IMG/VR virus record: IMGVR_UViG_3300010885_007907
Span: 1-34,945 of that record
Origin: a virus
Direction: 5' to 3' (one strand)
DNA: 34,945 nucleotides
Each line of letters opens with the position of its first letter. Position 1 is the stretch's first letter. A program made the position numbers and the translations under genes. Under the pieces are notes generated by a model. That model was not told where the DNA came from. It did no database searches and was given only the letters and a program-made list of their open reading frames with translations. Of this stretch, positions 25,915 through 33,764 are shown piece after piece.

Positions 25915-26471
25915 TAGTAAAATCCTCCAAATTCATTAACCTGTATTAATGTAGGTGTAATGTTAGTTGTATTCGCGGCTTGCGGAATAATTTGTATAGT
26001 ATTTTCAGATAACAATACATTAATGACTTGCTCAGCTGGAAAATTAGTTACACGATAAACTATTTTAACGGAGAAAATATGTCTATCTACGTTACGTGAT
26101 ATTAATAAATCTACTATTTCAATATAAGGTAACCAATATGTTACTGCATCTTTAATTACAGTTTCAACAGATGTTTGCAAATCTAGCGTATTTTGATTAA
26201 AAAGTACACGACGTAAATTAGTACCAAAGTTTGGTTGCATAATACGTTCGCCAATTTCGGTCAGCATTAAATTAACTAAATTGCTAGTAGCTTGTTCCTG
26301 TGTTGTTTTAGATAATGAAAATAGTCCGCCACCGTTAATATTACCAGAATATGAATCAGTTGCAGATCTAGAATTGTTTCCGGGTACGTTACGATTAAAC
26401 GGTAATTTAATACCAATCGTACGATCGGGGAATAAATTAATAGGTTGATATCTATATATCGGCCTAGCCAT
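25914..26471 (-). CDS. 25: Baseplate wedge protein, T4 gp25-type (GPW/gp25 family)
   Basis: gp25 links the inner baseplate to the first sheath ring and starts sheath assembly. The core of the family is visible: 'ATSNLVNLMLTEIGERIMQP' then NFGTNLRRVLF, the conserved 'gxR-P-xG' element, followed by 'TVIKDAVTYWLPYIEIVDL' and a beta strand pair ending 'VINVLLSEN'. At 185 residues it is longer than T4 gp25 (132) by an amino extension of about 45 residues containing 'NLFPDRTIGIKLPFNR', a form common in environmental T4-like phages. It overlaps both neighbours by one base in TAATG, so it is tightly co-translated with gp6. Confidence 0.92.
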   Translation of the reverse strand: MARPIYRYQPINLFPDRTIGIKLPFNRNVPGNNSRSATDSYSGNINGGGLFSLSKTTQEQATSNLVNLMLTEIGERIMQPNFGTNLRRVLFNQNTLDLQTSVETVIKDAVTYWLPYIEIVDLLISRNVDRHIFSVKIVYRVTNFPAEQVINVLLSENTIQIIPQAANTTNITPTLIQVNEFGGFY

Positions 26472-26938
26472 TATCTAACACCTTTCTTCTTATCAATTGC
26501 TTTCATTAATGCAGAATAATCTTTTGTCATAGCATTAACAATAGTAGCTACATTTTCGTTACTAGTATTAACTGGATTGCCGTTAACATCATGTGATGGC
26601 GCAACCGGCTGAACATATGGAATATCTGGCCCAGCGGATCGCATCATTCCAAATCCTTGTGCCATTTCAGCTTGGAAGTCCATTACCGGCCAATCATTAG
26701 CAACGGCTGATGGACTAGCCGCAGTTTCTGCTAACAAGTCATTAAGTAATGGATCTTTAGAAAATGTTTTATTACTCTTTTTCTTTGGTATAGCTTGAGT
26801 ATTCATACGTATACCATGGTCAACAACATGTTGTGAAGATTGCTCCGCTAACAGTTTCTTAACTTCAGTTCGAACTGCTTTTTGTACTTCCTCACGTACG
26901 ATAAGTTGTAAAGCTTTTAAAAATGATTTACTATCCAT
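26471..26938 (-). CDS. Small virion-associated protein, 155 aa, unknown function
   Basis: The first ~35 residues are an amphipathic, charged helix ('FLKALQLIVREEVQKAVRTE', then VKKLLAEQ) that could form a coiled coil. The middle is disordered and Pro/Ala/Met-rich. A short helix ('NVATIVNAMTKDYSALMKAI') and a basic tail KKKGVR end the protein. I recall comparable proteins directly before gp25 in T4-like environmental phages, but know no assigned role; a baseplate assembly factor or scaffold-like protein is possible. An ATATTTAT motif lies 15 bases before the ATG, so it may begin the gp25-gp6 transcript. Its stop overlaps the gp25 start. Confidence 0.7.
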   Translation of the reverse strand: MDSKSFLKALQLIVREEVQKAVRTEVKKLLAEQSSQHVVDHGIRMNTQAIPKKKSNKTFSKDPLLNDLLAETAASPSAVANDWPVMDFQAEMAQGFGMMRSAGPDIPYVQPVAPSHDVNGNPVNTSNENVATIVNAMTKDYSALMKAIDKKKGVR

Positions 26939-26953
26939 AAGTTTTCTATTTTT

Positions 26954-26963
26954 ATATAAATAT
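26954..26963 (-). promoter_or_regulatory. ATATTTAT motif before the gp25-gp6 gene group
   Basis: The coding strand reads ATATTTATAT 15 bases before the ATG at 26938, inside the 47-base gap after the cell-wall hydrolase gene. Position suggests control of the 155-residue gene and the gp25/gp6 genes behind it. Confidence 0.5.
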
Positions 26964-26985
26964 GTTATGAAGTAAATTACGGGAG

Positions 26986-28266
26986 TTATTTTTTAGGATG
27001 TATGAATCCCTTCATACGATTTCTACTACCGACTTTAAACCAACAATATAATCCATTACGATCGTAGCCGCTACTAGTATTACCTTCTATTGTATAAATA
27101 GATTTTATTACCCCATCTGTTTCTACTACACCAGCTACTATACCTATATGGCTAGCAGTATCCGCAGTATCGCCATAAACTACGGCTGACCCGACCATTG
27201 GCATTGTTGTACTAAACTGCCCGCGGGATCTACCCCACGATGGCCAATTTTTACAAGCAGCAGGCCCAGCCGGTACCGGGCATCCACATGCTTTCCACCA
27301 AGACGTAACAGCTCCAGCGCACCAATAATATCCATCGCCAGAGGAATTAAATTTAGATACAGTATTTAATCCTGTAGTAAGCATCATCTCCTCAATCCTG
27401 CCATCGCCTAATACATGTGCATAAGGTCTTCCCGGCCTAGTTCGCCCTGGGGGAATACCTCCCCAATTCGGTCCACTTTCTTTCATGCCTACATCTTTTG
27501 ATGCATCTAATACAATTTCATCGCCTACTGTAGTACGGTATTTAGCTGGCGTATTAATTAATATATCACGAATATTTTTCTGTGTAATTGCTTTAGCTGC
27601 CGCGGAAAATCTTTGCTGGTCTTCTAACTCAGCACTCCGACGTGCTATAAATTCTTCTGCATCCGTAGTAAATTCTGCATACGACAGATCTGTTAAAATT
27701 TGAATAGCCCGATCACGTTCATCGGTTAAGATTACATCATCTTCCGGCGCCCATAACGTAGCTATATTCTCAGACGTCATTCGAAATGATTCGGTATATC
27801 CAGTAGCCGAGCCGTCAAGTGTCCCCCATGGTACAACAACACCGCTAGAATTATTTACAGCTGTACCATTAGCTAGCCATGCATGTATTTCAGTTGATAG
27901 TTTATCTGCACATGCAGTAGCAGGATCTTTACTATCAGTATTACTTTGCATAATAGCACGAAAATCGGGTAGTGGCTGAGTTGGTACTACTCCAGTAAAC
28001 GCTGGCTGCATACCTAAAGCTAACTGTTGTGCATATATCGGTAATGCCGCGGTAAGTGCATCAGCTAACGAATGTTCTTTACCTTCATATGTATTAAACT
28101 GTGTAATTAAAAATTCTAAACTTGTCGCCGGTGCTGTGCTCGACGGCGTTATATTTAACGTATATTGCCAGATGATATTGGCAATTGCCGAACTACGGCT
28201 AGCAATTGTTGTCGAAGAAAATGTACTAGCTAACGCCGAGAATAGTTGTTCTTTAGATAATGGCAT
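26986..28266 (-). CDS. Baseplate-associated CHAP-type peptidoglycan hydrolase, 426 aa
   Basis: Probably digests the cell wall locally at infection. The carboxyl ~180 residues fit the CHAP (Cys-His amidohydrolase/peptidase) fold: an opening 'EIVLDASKDVGMKESGPNWG' (250-269), nucleophile Cys316 in 'YYWCAGAVTSWW', catalytic His373 in 'ASHIGIVAGV' and a third polar residue in 'TIEGNTSS' (Glu394/Asn396). The amino ~240 residues lack a recognised domain but have short helices and 'LALGMQPAFTGVVPTQPLP', similar in style to phage baseplate proteins. No signal peptide is visible, so it is not an ordinary secreted lysin. It lies one base after the OB-fold spike-like gene and before gp25, so it likely stands in for the lysozyme domain of T4 gp5. 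Confidence 0.82.
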   Translation of the reverse strand: MPLSKEQLFSALASTFSSTTIASRSSAIANIIWQYTLNITPSSTAPATSLEFLITQFNTYEGKEHSLADALTAALPIYAQQLALGMQPAFTGVVPTQPLPDFRAIMQSNTDSKDPATACADKLSTEIHAWLANGTAVNNSSGVVVPWGTLDGSATGYTESFRMTSENIATLWAPEDDVILTDERDRAIQILTDLSYAEFTTDAEEFIARRSAELEDQQRFSAAAKAITQKNIRDILINTPAKYRTTVGDEIVLDASKDVGMKESGPNWGGIPPGRTRPGRPYAHVLGDGRIEEMMLTTGLNTVSKFNSSGDGYYWCAGAVTSWWKACGCPVPAGPAACKNWPSWGRSRGQFSTTMPMVGSAVVYGDTADTASHIGIVAGVVETDGVIKSIYTIEGNTSSGYDRNGLYCWFKVGSRNRMKGFIHPKK

Positions 28267-28267
28267 A

Positions 28268-29269
28268 TTATTGTTTCATTGCTTTAAGCTGTGTTAATAC
28301 ATTTTGCAACGCCGTTAAATTAGTCGATATACCTGTAGGGCCGGCGCCCGTAGCGAACGTGGCAGTTCCTTGTGCTAAGTTAACTAACTCTTGAGTTAAC
28401 GATTCTACTATAGTAAAAAACTTATCCATATCCATAGCCCATGTAGGCGTAGCAACGTTAACAGTCGTTTTTGAAACTAACGATATATCATCGCGACGTG
28501 CATTTAAAAACAATCGATCAGATCCAATTATAATTTGTCCGTTAGAATAATTACTAGGAGGCTGTGCGGTACCGATCTTTTGCTGTGCTAATGTCATAGT
28601 AATACTTTGATCGCTTGCCAAGTAGATATAACTTTTATCTTCATCAGGCTTTTCAATAGTATAAAATTCATCAGATTTAGCCAGTCCAGATGTTAACATC
28701 ATAATAGGACTATTAGTACCAGATCCTTTCCATGGTGTAGTCGATTTAAAATATCTCGACTGTCCTTTATTGATATTAGACGAGAATCTGATAGCACTGC
28801 CGTATCTAGAACTTATTAAACGATCTCCTTCGTACGGCTGAAGTATTGGTATATTTTGATCTGTATGGGTAATATACGACGGCGCGGCTATATTAGCACG
28901 TGTTTTAATCGGTGACGAATTATACGTGTCAGTACTGGTAACGAGTTGCTCAAATGTAAAATAATTTGGAATACTATTACTATTTATCGTATTATGTATA
29001 TTAAAAATTTTAGAATAATAAAAACGTGTACCGCCAGAGTCATCAGGCCCAGATGTAATTAAAACTAACTCATCCATTAATGGCAGCGAAATATCTGATA
29101 AATCTAATGGAAAGGCGTATAAATCAAACGGTTGTTGTACACCACTAAGAGATTTACTACGTACTTTAATTGCCCCGGTTGGCAGTGCATTACCGTTTTT
29201 ATCAGTTGAAGGCCTATATGCTATTTTAGTATCTATCACACGACCTATCGTGGTTCTTCCGCTAGACAT
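28268..29269 (-). CDS. Baseplate hub/spike-associated OB-fold protein, 333 aa
   Basis: The amino ~110 residues look like the OB-fold domain of gp5-type hub proteins: 'GRVIDTKIAY', 'GAIKVRSKSL', 'LPLMDELVLITSGPDDSGG' (the PxxxExVxI pattern) and 'FYYSKIFNIHNTIN'. Next, 'LQPYEGDRLISSRYGSAIRF' (about 142-161) and the repetitive 'GQIIIGSDRLFLNARRDDIS' resemble beta-helix/spike strands that I associate with baseplate proteins of T4-like environmental phages. A carboxyl helix ('MDKFFTIVESLTQELVNLAQ') ends the protein. T4 gp5 carries OB-fold, lysozyme and spike in one chain; here the enzymatic part appears to be in the next gene (CHAP). Start and upstream stop are directly adjacent (TAAATG). Confidence 0.72.
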   Translation of the reverse strand: MSSGRTTIGRVIDTKIAYRPSTDKNGNALPTGAIKVRSKSLSGVQQPFDLYAFPLDLSDISLPLMDELVLITSGPDDSGGTRFYYSKIFNIHNTINSNSIPNYFTFEQLVTSTDTYNSSPIKTRANIAAPSYITHTDQNIPILQPYEGDRLISSRYGSAIRFSSNINKGQSRYFKSTTPWKGSGTNSPIMMLTSGLAKSDEFYTIEKPDEDKSYIYLASDQSITMTLAQQKIGTAQPPSNYSNGQIIIGSDRLFLNARRDDISLVSKTTVNVATPTWAMDMDKFFTIVESLTQELVNLAQGTATFATGAGPTGISTNLTALQNVLTQLKAMKQ

Positions 29270-29647
29270 TTATTTATCCTTAGATATATTAGTATCAGTA
29301 GCCTTAATAGCTTTTATTTCACTCTCCGCTTCTTGAATTAATCGTTTACGTTCTTCATCTGTAAGACCGAATTCATTTCCGTCTTCTTCGCCTTTACCAT
29401 TAGCTGAAACTATACGCTGCACAATAGATGCTAATTTAACTAACGCATCATCATTCCTAACAGATACTTCTAAGTATTCTGCAATTAACGGTACAATGAC
29501 TGTAGCATCTCCCACATTCTTTACTAATGGTTGTAGTTCTTGTATTAACGTATCAATTTGGCGCGATTTCTTTTTAGAATTATGATAAACATCACGCATC
29601 AGATCTGAAAACGTTGTTCCTTTAAATAGTTCGTACTCTGCACTCAT
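29270..29647 (-). CDS. Conserved small helical phage protein, 125 aa
   Basis: Function unknown. It is predominantly helical: 'YELFKGTTFSDLMRDVYHNS' at the start, 'KKKSRQIDTLIQELQPLVKN', 'ATVIVPLIAEYLEVSVRNDD' and 'ALVKLASIVQRIVSA', then an acidic linker and a final helix with 'LTDEERKRLIQEAESEIKAI'. I recall such a protein next to the gp5-like gene in environmental T4-like phages, which would make it a baseplate or assembly factor, but no activity is known to me. The ribosome binding site AAGGAG (29652-29657) is the strongest in the window, 4 bases from the ATG, and an ATATTTAT motif lies upstream. It probably opens the baseplate transcript. Confidence 0.75.
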   Translation of the reverse strand: MSAEYELFKGTTFSDLMRDVYHNSKKKSRQIDTLIQELQPLVKNVGDATVIVPLIAEYLEVSVRNDDALVKLASIVQRIVSANGKGEEDGNEFGLTDEERKRLIQEAESEIKAIKATDTNISKDK

Positions 29648-29660
29648 AAAACTCCTTTAC

Positions 29661-29670
29661 TAATAAATAT
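29661..29670 (-). promoter_or_regulatory. ATATTTAT motif before the baseplate gene run
   Basis: The coding strand reads ATATTTATTA, 13 bases before the ATG at 29647, with AAGGAG between. It lies directly behind the late sigma factor gene and ahead of the first baseplate gene, a natural place for a late promoter. Confidence 0.5.
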
Positions 29671-29675
29671 AGGGC

Positions 29676-30443
29676 TTATAATGAACTGTTAGGAAAACGT
29701 CCGGTCTTTTGATATACCGAAAACATTTTCATAAAGTCTCGGCGCATAATGGTTAATACTTTTGTAATATTTTGAGTCTTAAGTCCCGTACGTTCACGTA
29801 CTAAAATATATAAAGCCTTTTTATTAAAGTCTTCGATATTCTCTCGAATTCTAAATAACTCGACAATTGTATCAGCTACAACAATATCTTTGCGAGTACT
29901 AAATACGGCATTAGCATTTTTATCATACCAATCTGTCCATAAGTCTACAAAATCTTTTAAAGATTCTTGGTACGATGATAAACTTACTTCAGTCATTAAA
30001 TCACGTGAGTCATCGATTAAAGATGTATCCGCGCGTTGTTTGAACTTAGCGTAGTTAGAATTATTTTGTATAATCAAATAGTTTTTAGCAATAATACTAA
30101 AATAACTAAAAGCTTTACCCTTACCTTCAGTATACTTATGTATTTTTTCATTAAGGAATGCTACTACTTCACATTTAATATCTTCATATGGAATATCAAA
30201 GTAAGAAAATTTAAATGTATAATAGATATTTTCTACTAATTTATTAAATGGATAATCAATATACTCTCGATATATTTTATTACGTAAATATTGATCTGTC
30301 TCTTTATTATATGCTACAATAGCACGTTCCGTTGTTAATGTAAAATATTGTTTATTACTAGCTTTACGGCCACGCTTAGAAACGATAACCGTATTAGCAG
30401 CTTCAATTTCTATCTCTTTATAAAATTCTTCAACTGCACTCAT
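29676..30443 (-). CDS. 55: Late-transcription sigma factor, T4 gp55-type
   Basis: gp55 binds host RNA polymerase core and directs it to phage late promoters (TATAAATA in T4), usually helped by the sliding clamp. The protein has the minimal sigma architecture: 'LTTERAIVAYNKETDQYLRN' and 'REYIDYPFNKLVENIYYTFK' (about 36-78), then the region-2-like 'YTEGKGKAFSYFSIIAKNYL' (104-123), and a helical carboxyl part 'RTGLKTQNITKVLTIMRRDF'. This pattern is that of sigma factors of T4-like environmental phages. At 255 residues it is longer than T4 gp55 (185). No sigma region 4 for -35 contact is evident. Its ATG overlaps the stop of the 94-residue gene (TAATG). It stands just before the baseplate genes it would be expected to activate. 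Confidence 0.85.
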   Translation of the reverse strand: MSAVEEFYKEIEIEAANTVIVSKRGRKASNKQYFTLTTERAIVAYNKETDQYLRNKIYREYIDYPFNKLVENIYYTFKFSYFDIPYEDIKCEVVAFLNEKIHKYTEGKGKAFSYFSIIAKNYLIIQNNSNYAKFKQRADTSLIDDSRDLMTEVSLSSYQESLKDFVDLWTDWYDKNANAVFSTRKDIVVADTIVELFRIRENIEDFNKKALYILVRERTGLKTQNITKVLTIMRRDFMKMFSVYQKTGRFPNSSL

Positions 30444-30727
30444 TAAAAATCTCCGTTTAACTGTTCAACAATATCTTTAAGTTCTTTAAAGATAAAACCA
30501 GTCTCATCATCTGATTCGAACGAACCTAATCTATCAATATTTTTCATGCGCGAATATGCTTCACGTACTTTAGATTTTAAATTTGAAAAGAATGTATAAT
30601 AATCTACATTTGAATTTTCTAAATCGGCTACGTAATCTTCTAACGTTTCTACTTTACGTAATAAATTAAATATAATTAAACTACATCCAATTAGTAGTGC
30701 TGATAAACATATAACTGTAATTAACAT
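30443..30727 (-). CDS. Small membrane-anchored protein, 94 aa
   Basis: A single hydrophobic helix at the very amino end ('MLITVICLSALLIGCSLIIF') is followed by a charged helical region likely to form a coiled coil ('LLRKVETLEDYVADLENS') and 'RLGSFESDDETGFIFKELKD' near the carboxyl end. That last block, with 'F-SDDE-GF', recurs in small proteins of T4-like environmental phages, as I recall, with no known function. I chose the ATG at 30727-30725, one base after the stop of the HD gene; an in-frame ATG further upstream (30886) lies inside that gene and would bury the membrane helix. Its stop overlaps the sigma factor start, so its level is tied to that of the sigma factor. Inner-membrane location is inferred. 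Confidence 0.75.
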   Translation of the reverse strand: MLITVICLSALLIGCSLIIFNLLRKVETLEDYVADLENSNVDYYTFFSNLKSKVREAYSRMKNIDRLGSFESDDETGFIFKELKDIVEQLNGDF

Positions 30728-30728
30728 A

Positions 30729-31481
30729 TTAGTCCTTAAATAAGTCGTTAAATAATTTTGATGCGTCGATCGCTGATAGATCTGACTTAGTAGTCGCCTT
30801 TGGCTTTGACATTGTCGGTTTTGCAATTGCAGCTGAGCCATTAGCCCAACGTTCATATTCAATACGTGCTGCCATATGGTCTGCATGATGTAAAATCAAA
30901 GCTAAGTTATTTCTCATCTTAGCATCAGCACTTCTAGCAATGTAATAAGGTTTATTAGCATCATCATACAATCCGTCATGTATACGAATACCTAAATATT
31001 CATTCCATGACACTTGTATTCCAAAGTGTTGCAAGTTCCATAAACTTAAATCCGGTACCATAGTAAATGGATTGTTCGGATTATGTTTATACATCTTACC
31101 CTGATTCTTTCTATGCCATTCTGAATCATTAGGAATATAAATCTCACCACCTGGAGTAGGAAATCCTGCTTTACCTAAGTCATGGTGCATAGCAGCAAAC
31201 ATTAATTCTTCTTTTGTAAAGCCATCGATGCTAGCACCGGAAGCTTCCCAACTGTTTAATAATGTCTCCGCACAATCCATAACACGAAGTACATGGTCTA
31301 CATATCCACCTTCAAAGGCATTATGAAAATGATCGATACTCGATGCTGGCATCATAATCATTCTCTCTTCGAAGTAGTCGTACATTTTATTTAGAGCATC
31401 CTTACGTGTAGGGAAATACTCATTTACGCGCTTACGATATTCAATCCAATTATCGTGTATCTTTTCTGCTGTTAAACTCAT
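30729..31481 (-). CDS. HD-domain metal-dependent phosphohydrolase, 250 aa
   Basis: HD-domain proteins cleave phosphate esters in nucleotides or RNA using metal ions. The ligand set is present: H63 in 'GGYVDHVLRV', the HHD triad at 99-101 in 'FAAMHHDLGKAG', H168 in 'RIHDG' and 'LHHADHMAARIEYERW' (198-213, H199/D201). The layout resembles the YhaM-like/CBF1-type branch, and homologues are known in environmental T4-like phages as phosphohydrolases. The carboxyl ~40 residues are low-complexity Ala/Lys/Ser-rich. Whether the substrate is a nucleotide, a signalling molecule or RNA cannot be told. It is 4 bases after the ClpP-like gene and one base before the membrane-anchored gene, so all belong to one transcript. 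Confidence 0.85.
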   Translation of the reverse strand: MSLTAEKIHDNWIEYRKRVNEYFPTRKDALNKMYDYFEERMIMMPASSIDHFHNAFEGGYVDHVLRVMDCAETLLNSWEASGASIDGFTKEELMFAAMHHDLGKAGFPTPGGEIYIPNDSEWHRKNQGKMYKHNPNNPFTMVPDLSLWNLQHFGIQVSWNEYLGIRIHDGLYDDANKPYYIARSADAKMRNNLALILHHADHMAARIEYERWANGSAAIAKPTMSKPKATTKSDLSAIDASKLFNDLFKD

Positions 31482-31485
31482 AGTA

Positions 31486-32103
31486 TTAAATTATTTCGTC
31501 AATTATTCCAAATTCTAATAACTGTTCCGCTGTTAAAAATAAATCTGTTTTCTGTTGTTGTTTCCACCAATCAGCTGGCTTTTTAGTACGCTTAGCTAAT
31601 ACGGAACATACATCATCTTCGATTAATTTTAGATTGTTAATATAAGCTGTCATATCGCTCATCTTAACTCCATCTAAGTAACTACTAGATTCATGGAACA
31701 TGACACATGATCGTTTACTAACCATTCTAACGCCAGTACCACAAGCTAATATTACCGCGGCCGCGGAAAATGCTCTACCACGGCAAATTGTATTAACCTT
31801 AACATCTAAGGTTTCAATATAATCAATAATACCTAACATATCATATACATCACCTCCATTCGAGTTAATAATTAAATTGATAGGATCTGTATTACCTTCT
31901 TCTCTGTTATTTAAGATAGCACGTATCTTAATCATTAAATCAACTAAAGTAGTCCCAGTAACATCATCATTAAGATAAATTACCGAATCTTTAAAGTCAA
32001 TTAATGTTGTTAATTGTTCTGTAACCTCTGTATAAGGTGTCGTAGCCTCTTTATCATCCTTGATATCTGGCTTTTTTATATTGTCTTCTTCGTATATACT
32101 CAT
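31486..32103 (-). CDS. ClpP-like serine protease, 205 aa
   Basis: ClpP/crotonase-fold protease. The substrate-strand and oxyanion region 'INLIINSNGGDVYDMLGI' (75-92), the nucleophile Ser113 in 'CRGRAFSAAAVILACGTG' and catalytic His137 in 'CVMFHESSS' are clear. The carboxyl end has 'KTDLFLTAEQLLEFGIIDEI', which matches the end of ClpP; the third catalytic residue is not certain, because the Asp usually found just before this block seems to be replaced (the nearest is D187). The first ~35 residues are a charged extension. In phages such proteases mature the head or act on host proteins; here the gene is in an auxiliary block, not next to head genes. T4 uses the unrelated gp21 for head maturation. 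Target unknown. Confidence 0.88.
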   Translation of the reverse strand: MSIYEEDNIKKPDIKDDKEATTPYTEVTEQLTTLIDFKDSVIYLNDDVTGTTLVDLMIKIRAILNNREEGNTDPINLIINSNGGDVYDMLGIIDYIETLDVKVNTICRGRAFSAAAVILACGTGVRMVSKRSCVMFHESSSYLDGVKMSDMTAYINNLKLIEDDVCSVLAKRTKKPADWWKQQQKTDLFLTAEQLLEFGIIDEII

Positions 32104-32143
32104 AACTGTTCTTAATATAAGGTAGTTTTATTGATTTACCTAA

Positions 32144-32656
32144 TTATTTGTTAACTTTGTTTAATTGACGATTTAACTTCTTCATCTTTGATTGATGCTC
32201 CTTAATCTCCGTTTTCTTCGAAGATTTAAGTATTTGTCCACGTAAAAAGACTATTTGACTAAGGATTTGGTCTTTAAGATCAGCCTTTTCTTGTTTAGTC
32301 AATTTCTTTTTACCCTCAGTTGGCTCTATTTTAGTAACAGGTCTAGTTCCTTTAAGTTTAGGCTGTTCTATACCTTTATGGAATACATTACCATCACCAT
32401 CGACAAACTCAACCATGAACTGCCACCCACGTGGACGCCCTTTAGATACATATCCGCTACGGACTTCAGGTGCCCCTGCTATTTTAGCAGTACATGAAGT
32501 ACATAATACAGCTGTAGTTATTTCTCCTACTTCAGACCATTCATTACAAATATTACCTTTCCAATATTTGCCATCTGGAATACTATTACGGCAAATCATA
32601 TATCGTTTGCCATTGCGTTGTTTAGACTCAAAAAGAGTTTTTATTTTTTCTGCCAT
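32144..32656 (-). CDS. Four-cysteine, probably zinc-binding phage protein, 170 aa
   Basis: Function unknown. Cys22, Cys37, Cys52 and Cys55 ('YMICRN', 'NICNEW', 'LCTSCTAK') could bind one zinc ion. Next comes 'SGYVSKGRPRGWQFMVEFVD' with a GRP core similar to an AT-hook, and 'GNVFHKGIEQPKLKGT'. The carboxyl ~60 residues are very Lys-rich helices ('KKLTKQEKADLKDQILSQIV'). The combination of a zinc site, a basic GRP element and a basic helix suggests nucleic-acid contact, but this is inference. I recall similar proteins, with the 'SKGRPRGW' block, in environmental T4-like phages without assigned function. It lies between the membrane protein and the ClpP-like protease, in the same transcript. Confidence 0.7.
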   Translation of the reverse strand: MAEKIKTLFESKQRNGKRYMICRNSIPDGKYWKGNICNEWSEVGEITTAVLCTSCTAKIAGAPEVRSGYVSKGRPRGWQFMVEFVDGDGNVFHKGIEQPKLKGTRPVTKIEPTEGKKKLTKQEKADLKDQILSQIVFLRGQILKSSKKTEIKEHQSKMKKLNRQLNKVNK

Positions 32657-32672
32657 AAATTTAATTGTTTAA

Positions 32673-33764
32673 CTATGTCCAATATGCTATACGGTTAGGC
32701 TTATTATTGGTCTTATTAGAATCATTCGACTTATTGTCATTGACTTTTTCTTCGTAAATATCTTCTTTCGGGGCATCTTCGTCTGTATTAACTTCTTGCA
32801 CTTCTTGTAGGTCTAATAAATCTTCATTGAATACAATTTCATCATCTAAGCCATCATTTAATGTTTCATCAAAATCGTCAGTATCATCATCTTCATGAAG
32901 ATATGCCCCATCCGTTCCTATTTGAAAATCGTCTGGTACATATGGCTTAGTGTCATAGTGATGTTTTCGCGTCTTTTCAAATGCCATATTAGCTGCTACT
33001 ACTAGTGCAATTGCTAATGGATCGAATACAAATATAATAAGTAACAAGAACCAGTTAATAACTGTATCCATACTCTTACCGGTAAGATTACTTAAGTACT
33101 TTAACGGACCTAATTCTCCGGCTAGTTGTGCATTTGATTCTATATCTAATATACGCATATCCAGTGCCGTTAAACTATCACTGGTACTAGTTAATTTAAT
33201 GTCTAATGCATCTTTACTTGCAATTGCATTTGTTAATTGAGTTTCAAATGTTTTACGGTTAGCTTCATTAGCTCGTGTAACTAATTGCCCGGTATTTCTA
33301 TCAACGGTTTGAGTAGTACTACCAGTAGCCAATGCCGTACGTAATTGTGATATATCATTATCTAAACGCTGTTTCTCTGTTAAATAATCTGTTTTCGATT
33401 GTTCAAACCTAGTACGTTTAGTTTTAATAGTTTCAATTTGTTTTTCAACAACGCCTGACTTATTTGCAGTGTCTTGGTATGCACTAGATAAATATCCGTA
33501 TATACCACCACTAGTAATAAGCATTAATATAGTTATAGCACCTACTAAATATACCCGTAACACTTTGTTTATTGTTTCCCAGTACTGGTATAATAGTGAC
33601 GCGATAACTAATTTAGCAAATTCTAAACTACTTGCCATTACAACAACTTGTGTACTAGCTCCAGCAAACAATTTACTCAATCCATAGACTGAATAAAATG
33701 CTGCTGATGCTGATACTGCGAATGCACTTAGTGCAATAATGTATGGAAATAATTTTGACTTCAT
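32673..33764 (-). CDS. Four-helix membrane protein with long periplasmic-like coiled coil and acidic tail, 363 aa
   Basis: Hydrophobic helices at about 7-27, 38-60, 70-95 and 236-258 predict four membrane passes, so both ends would be on the same side, presumably the cytoplasm. The loop between helices 3 and 4 (about 96-235) is a long charged coiled coil ('KQIETIKTKRTRFEQSKTDY', 'LDIKLTSTSDSLTALDMRIL'). The carboxyl ~75 residues are strongly acidic (HEDDDTDDFDETLND and further Asp/Glu runs) and then Asn/Lys-rich. I recall comparable membrane proteins in T4-like environmental phages with no known role; a change of the host envelope, superinfection exclusion or lysis timing are possibilities. 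The ATG overlaps the stop of the 56-residue gene (TAATG). Confidence 0.78.
   Translation of the reverse strand: MKSKLFPYIIALSAFAVSASAAFYSVYGLSKLFAGASTQVVVMASSLEFAKLVIASLLYQYWETINKVLRVYLVGAITILMLITSGGIYGYLSSAYQDTANKSGVVEKQIETIKTKRTRFEQSKTDYLTEKQRLDNDISQLRTALATGSTTQTVDRNTGQLVTRANEANRKTFETQLTNAIASKDALDIKLTSTSDSLTALDMRILDIESNAQLAGELGPLKYLSNLTGKSMDTVINWFLLLIIFVFDPLAIALVVAANMAFEKTRKHHYDTKPYVPDDFQIGTDGAYLHEDDDTDDFDETLNDGLDDEIVFNEDLLDLQEVQEVNTDEDAPKEDIYEEKVNDNKSNDSNKTNNKPNRIAYWT

Noticed and set aside
30443-30886. A longer 147-codon version of the 94-aa membrane-anchored gene starting at 30886
   Set aside because: The extra 53 codons lie entirely inside the HD-domain gene in another frame, have low-quality Gln-rich sequence, and would place the amino-terminal membrane helix in the middle. 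The ATG at 30727 follows the HD stop directly.
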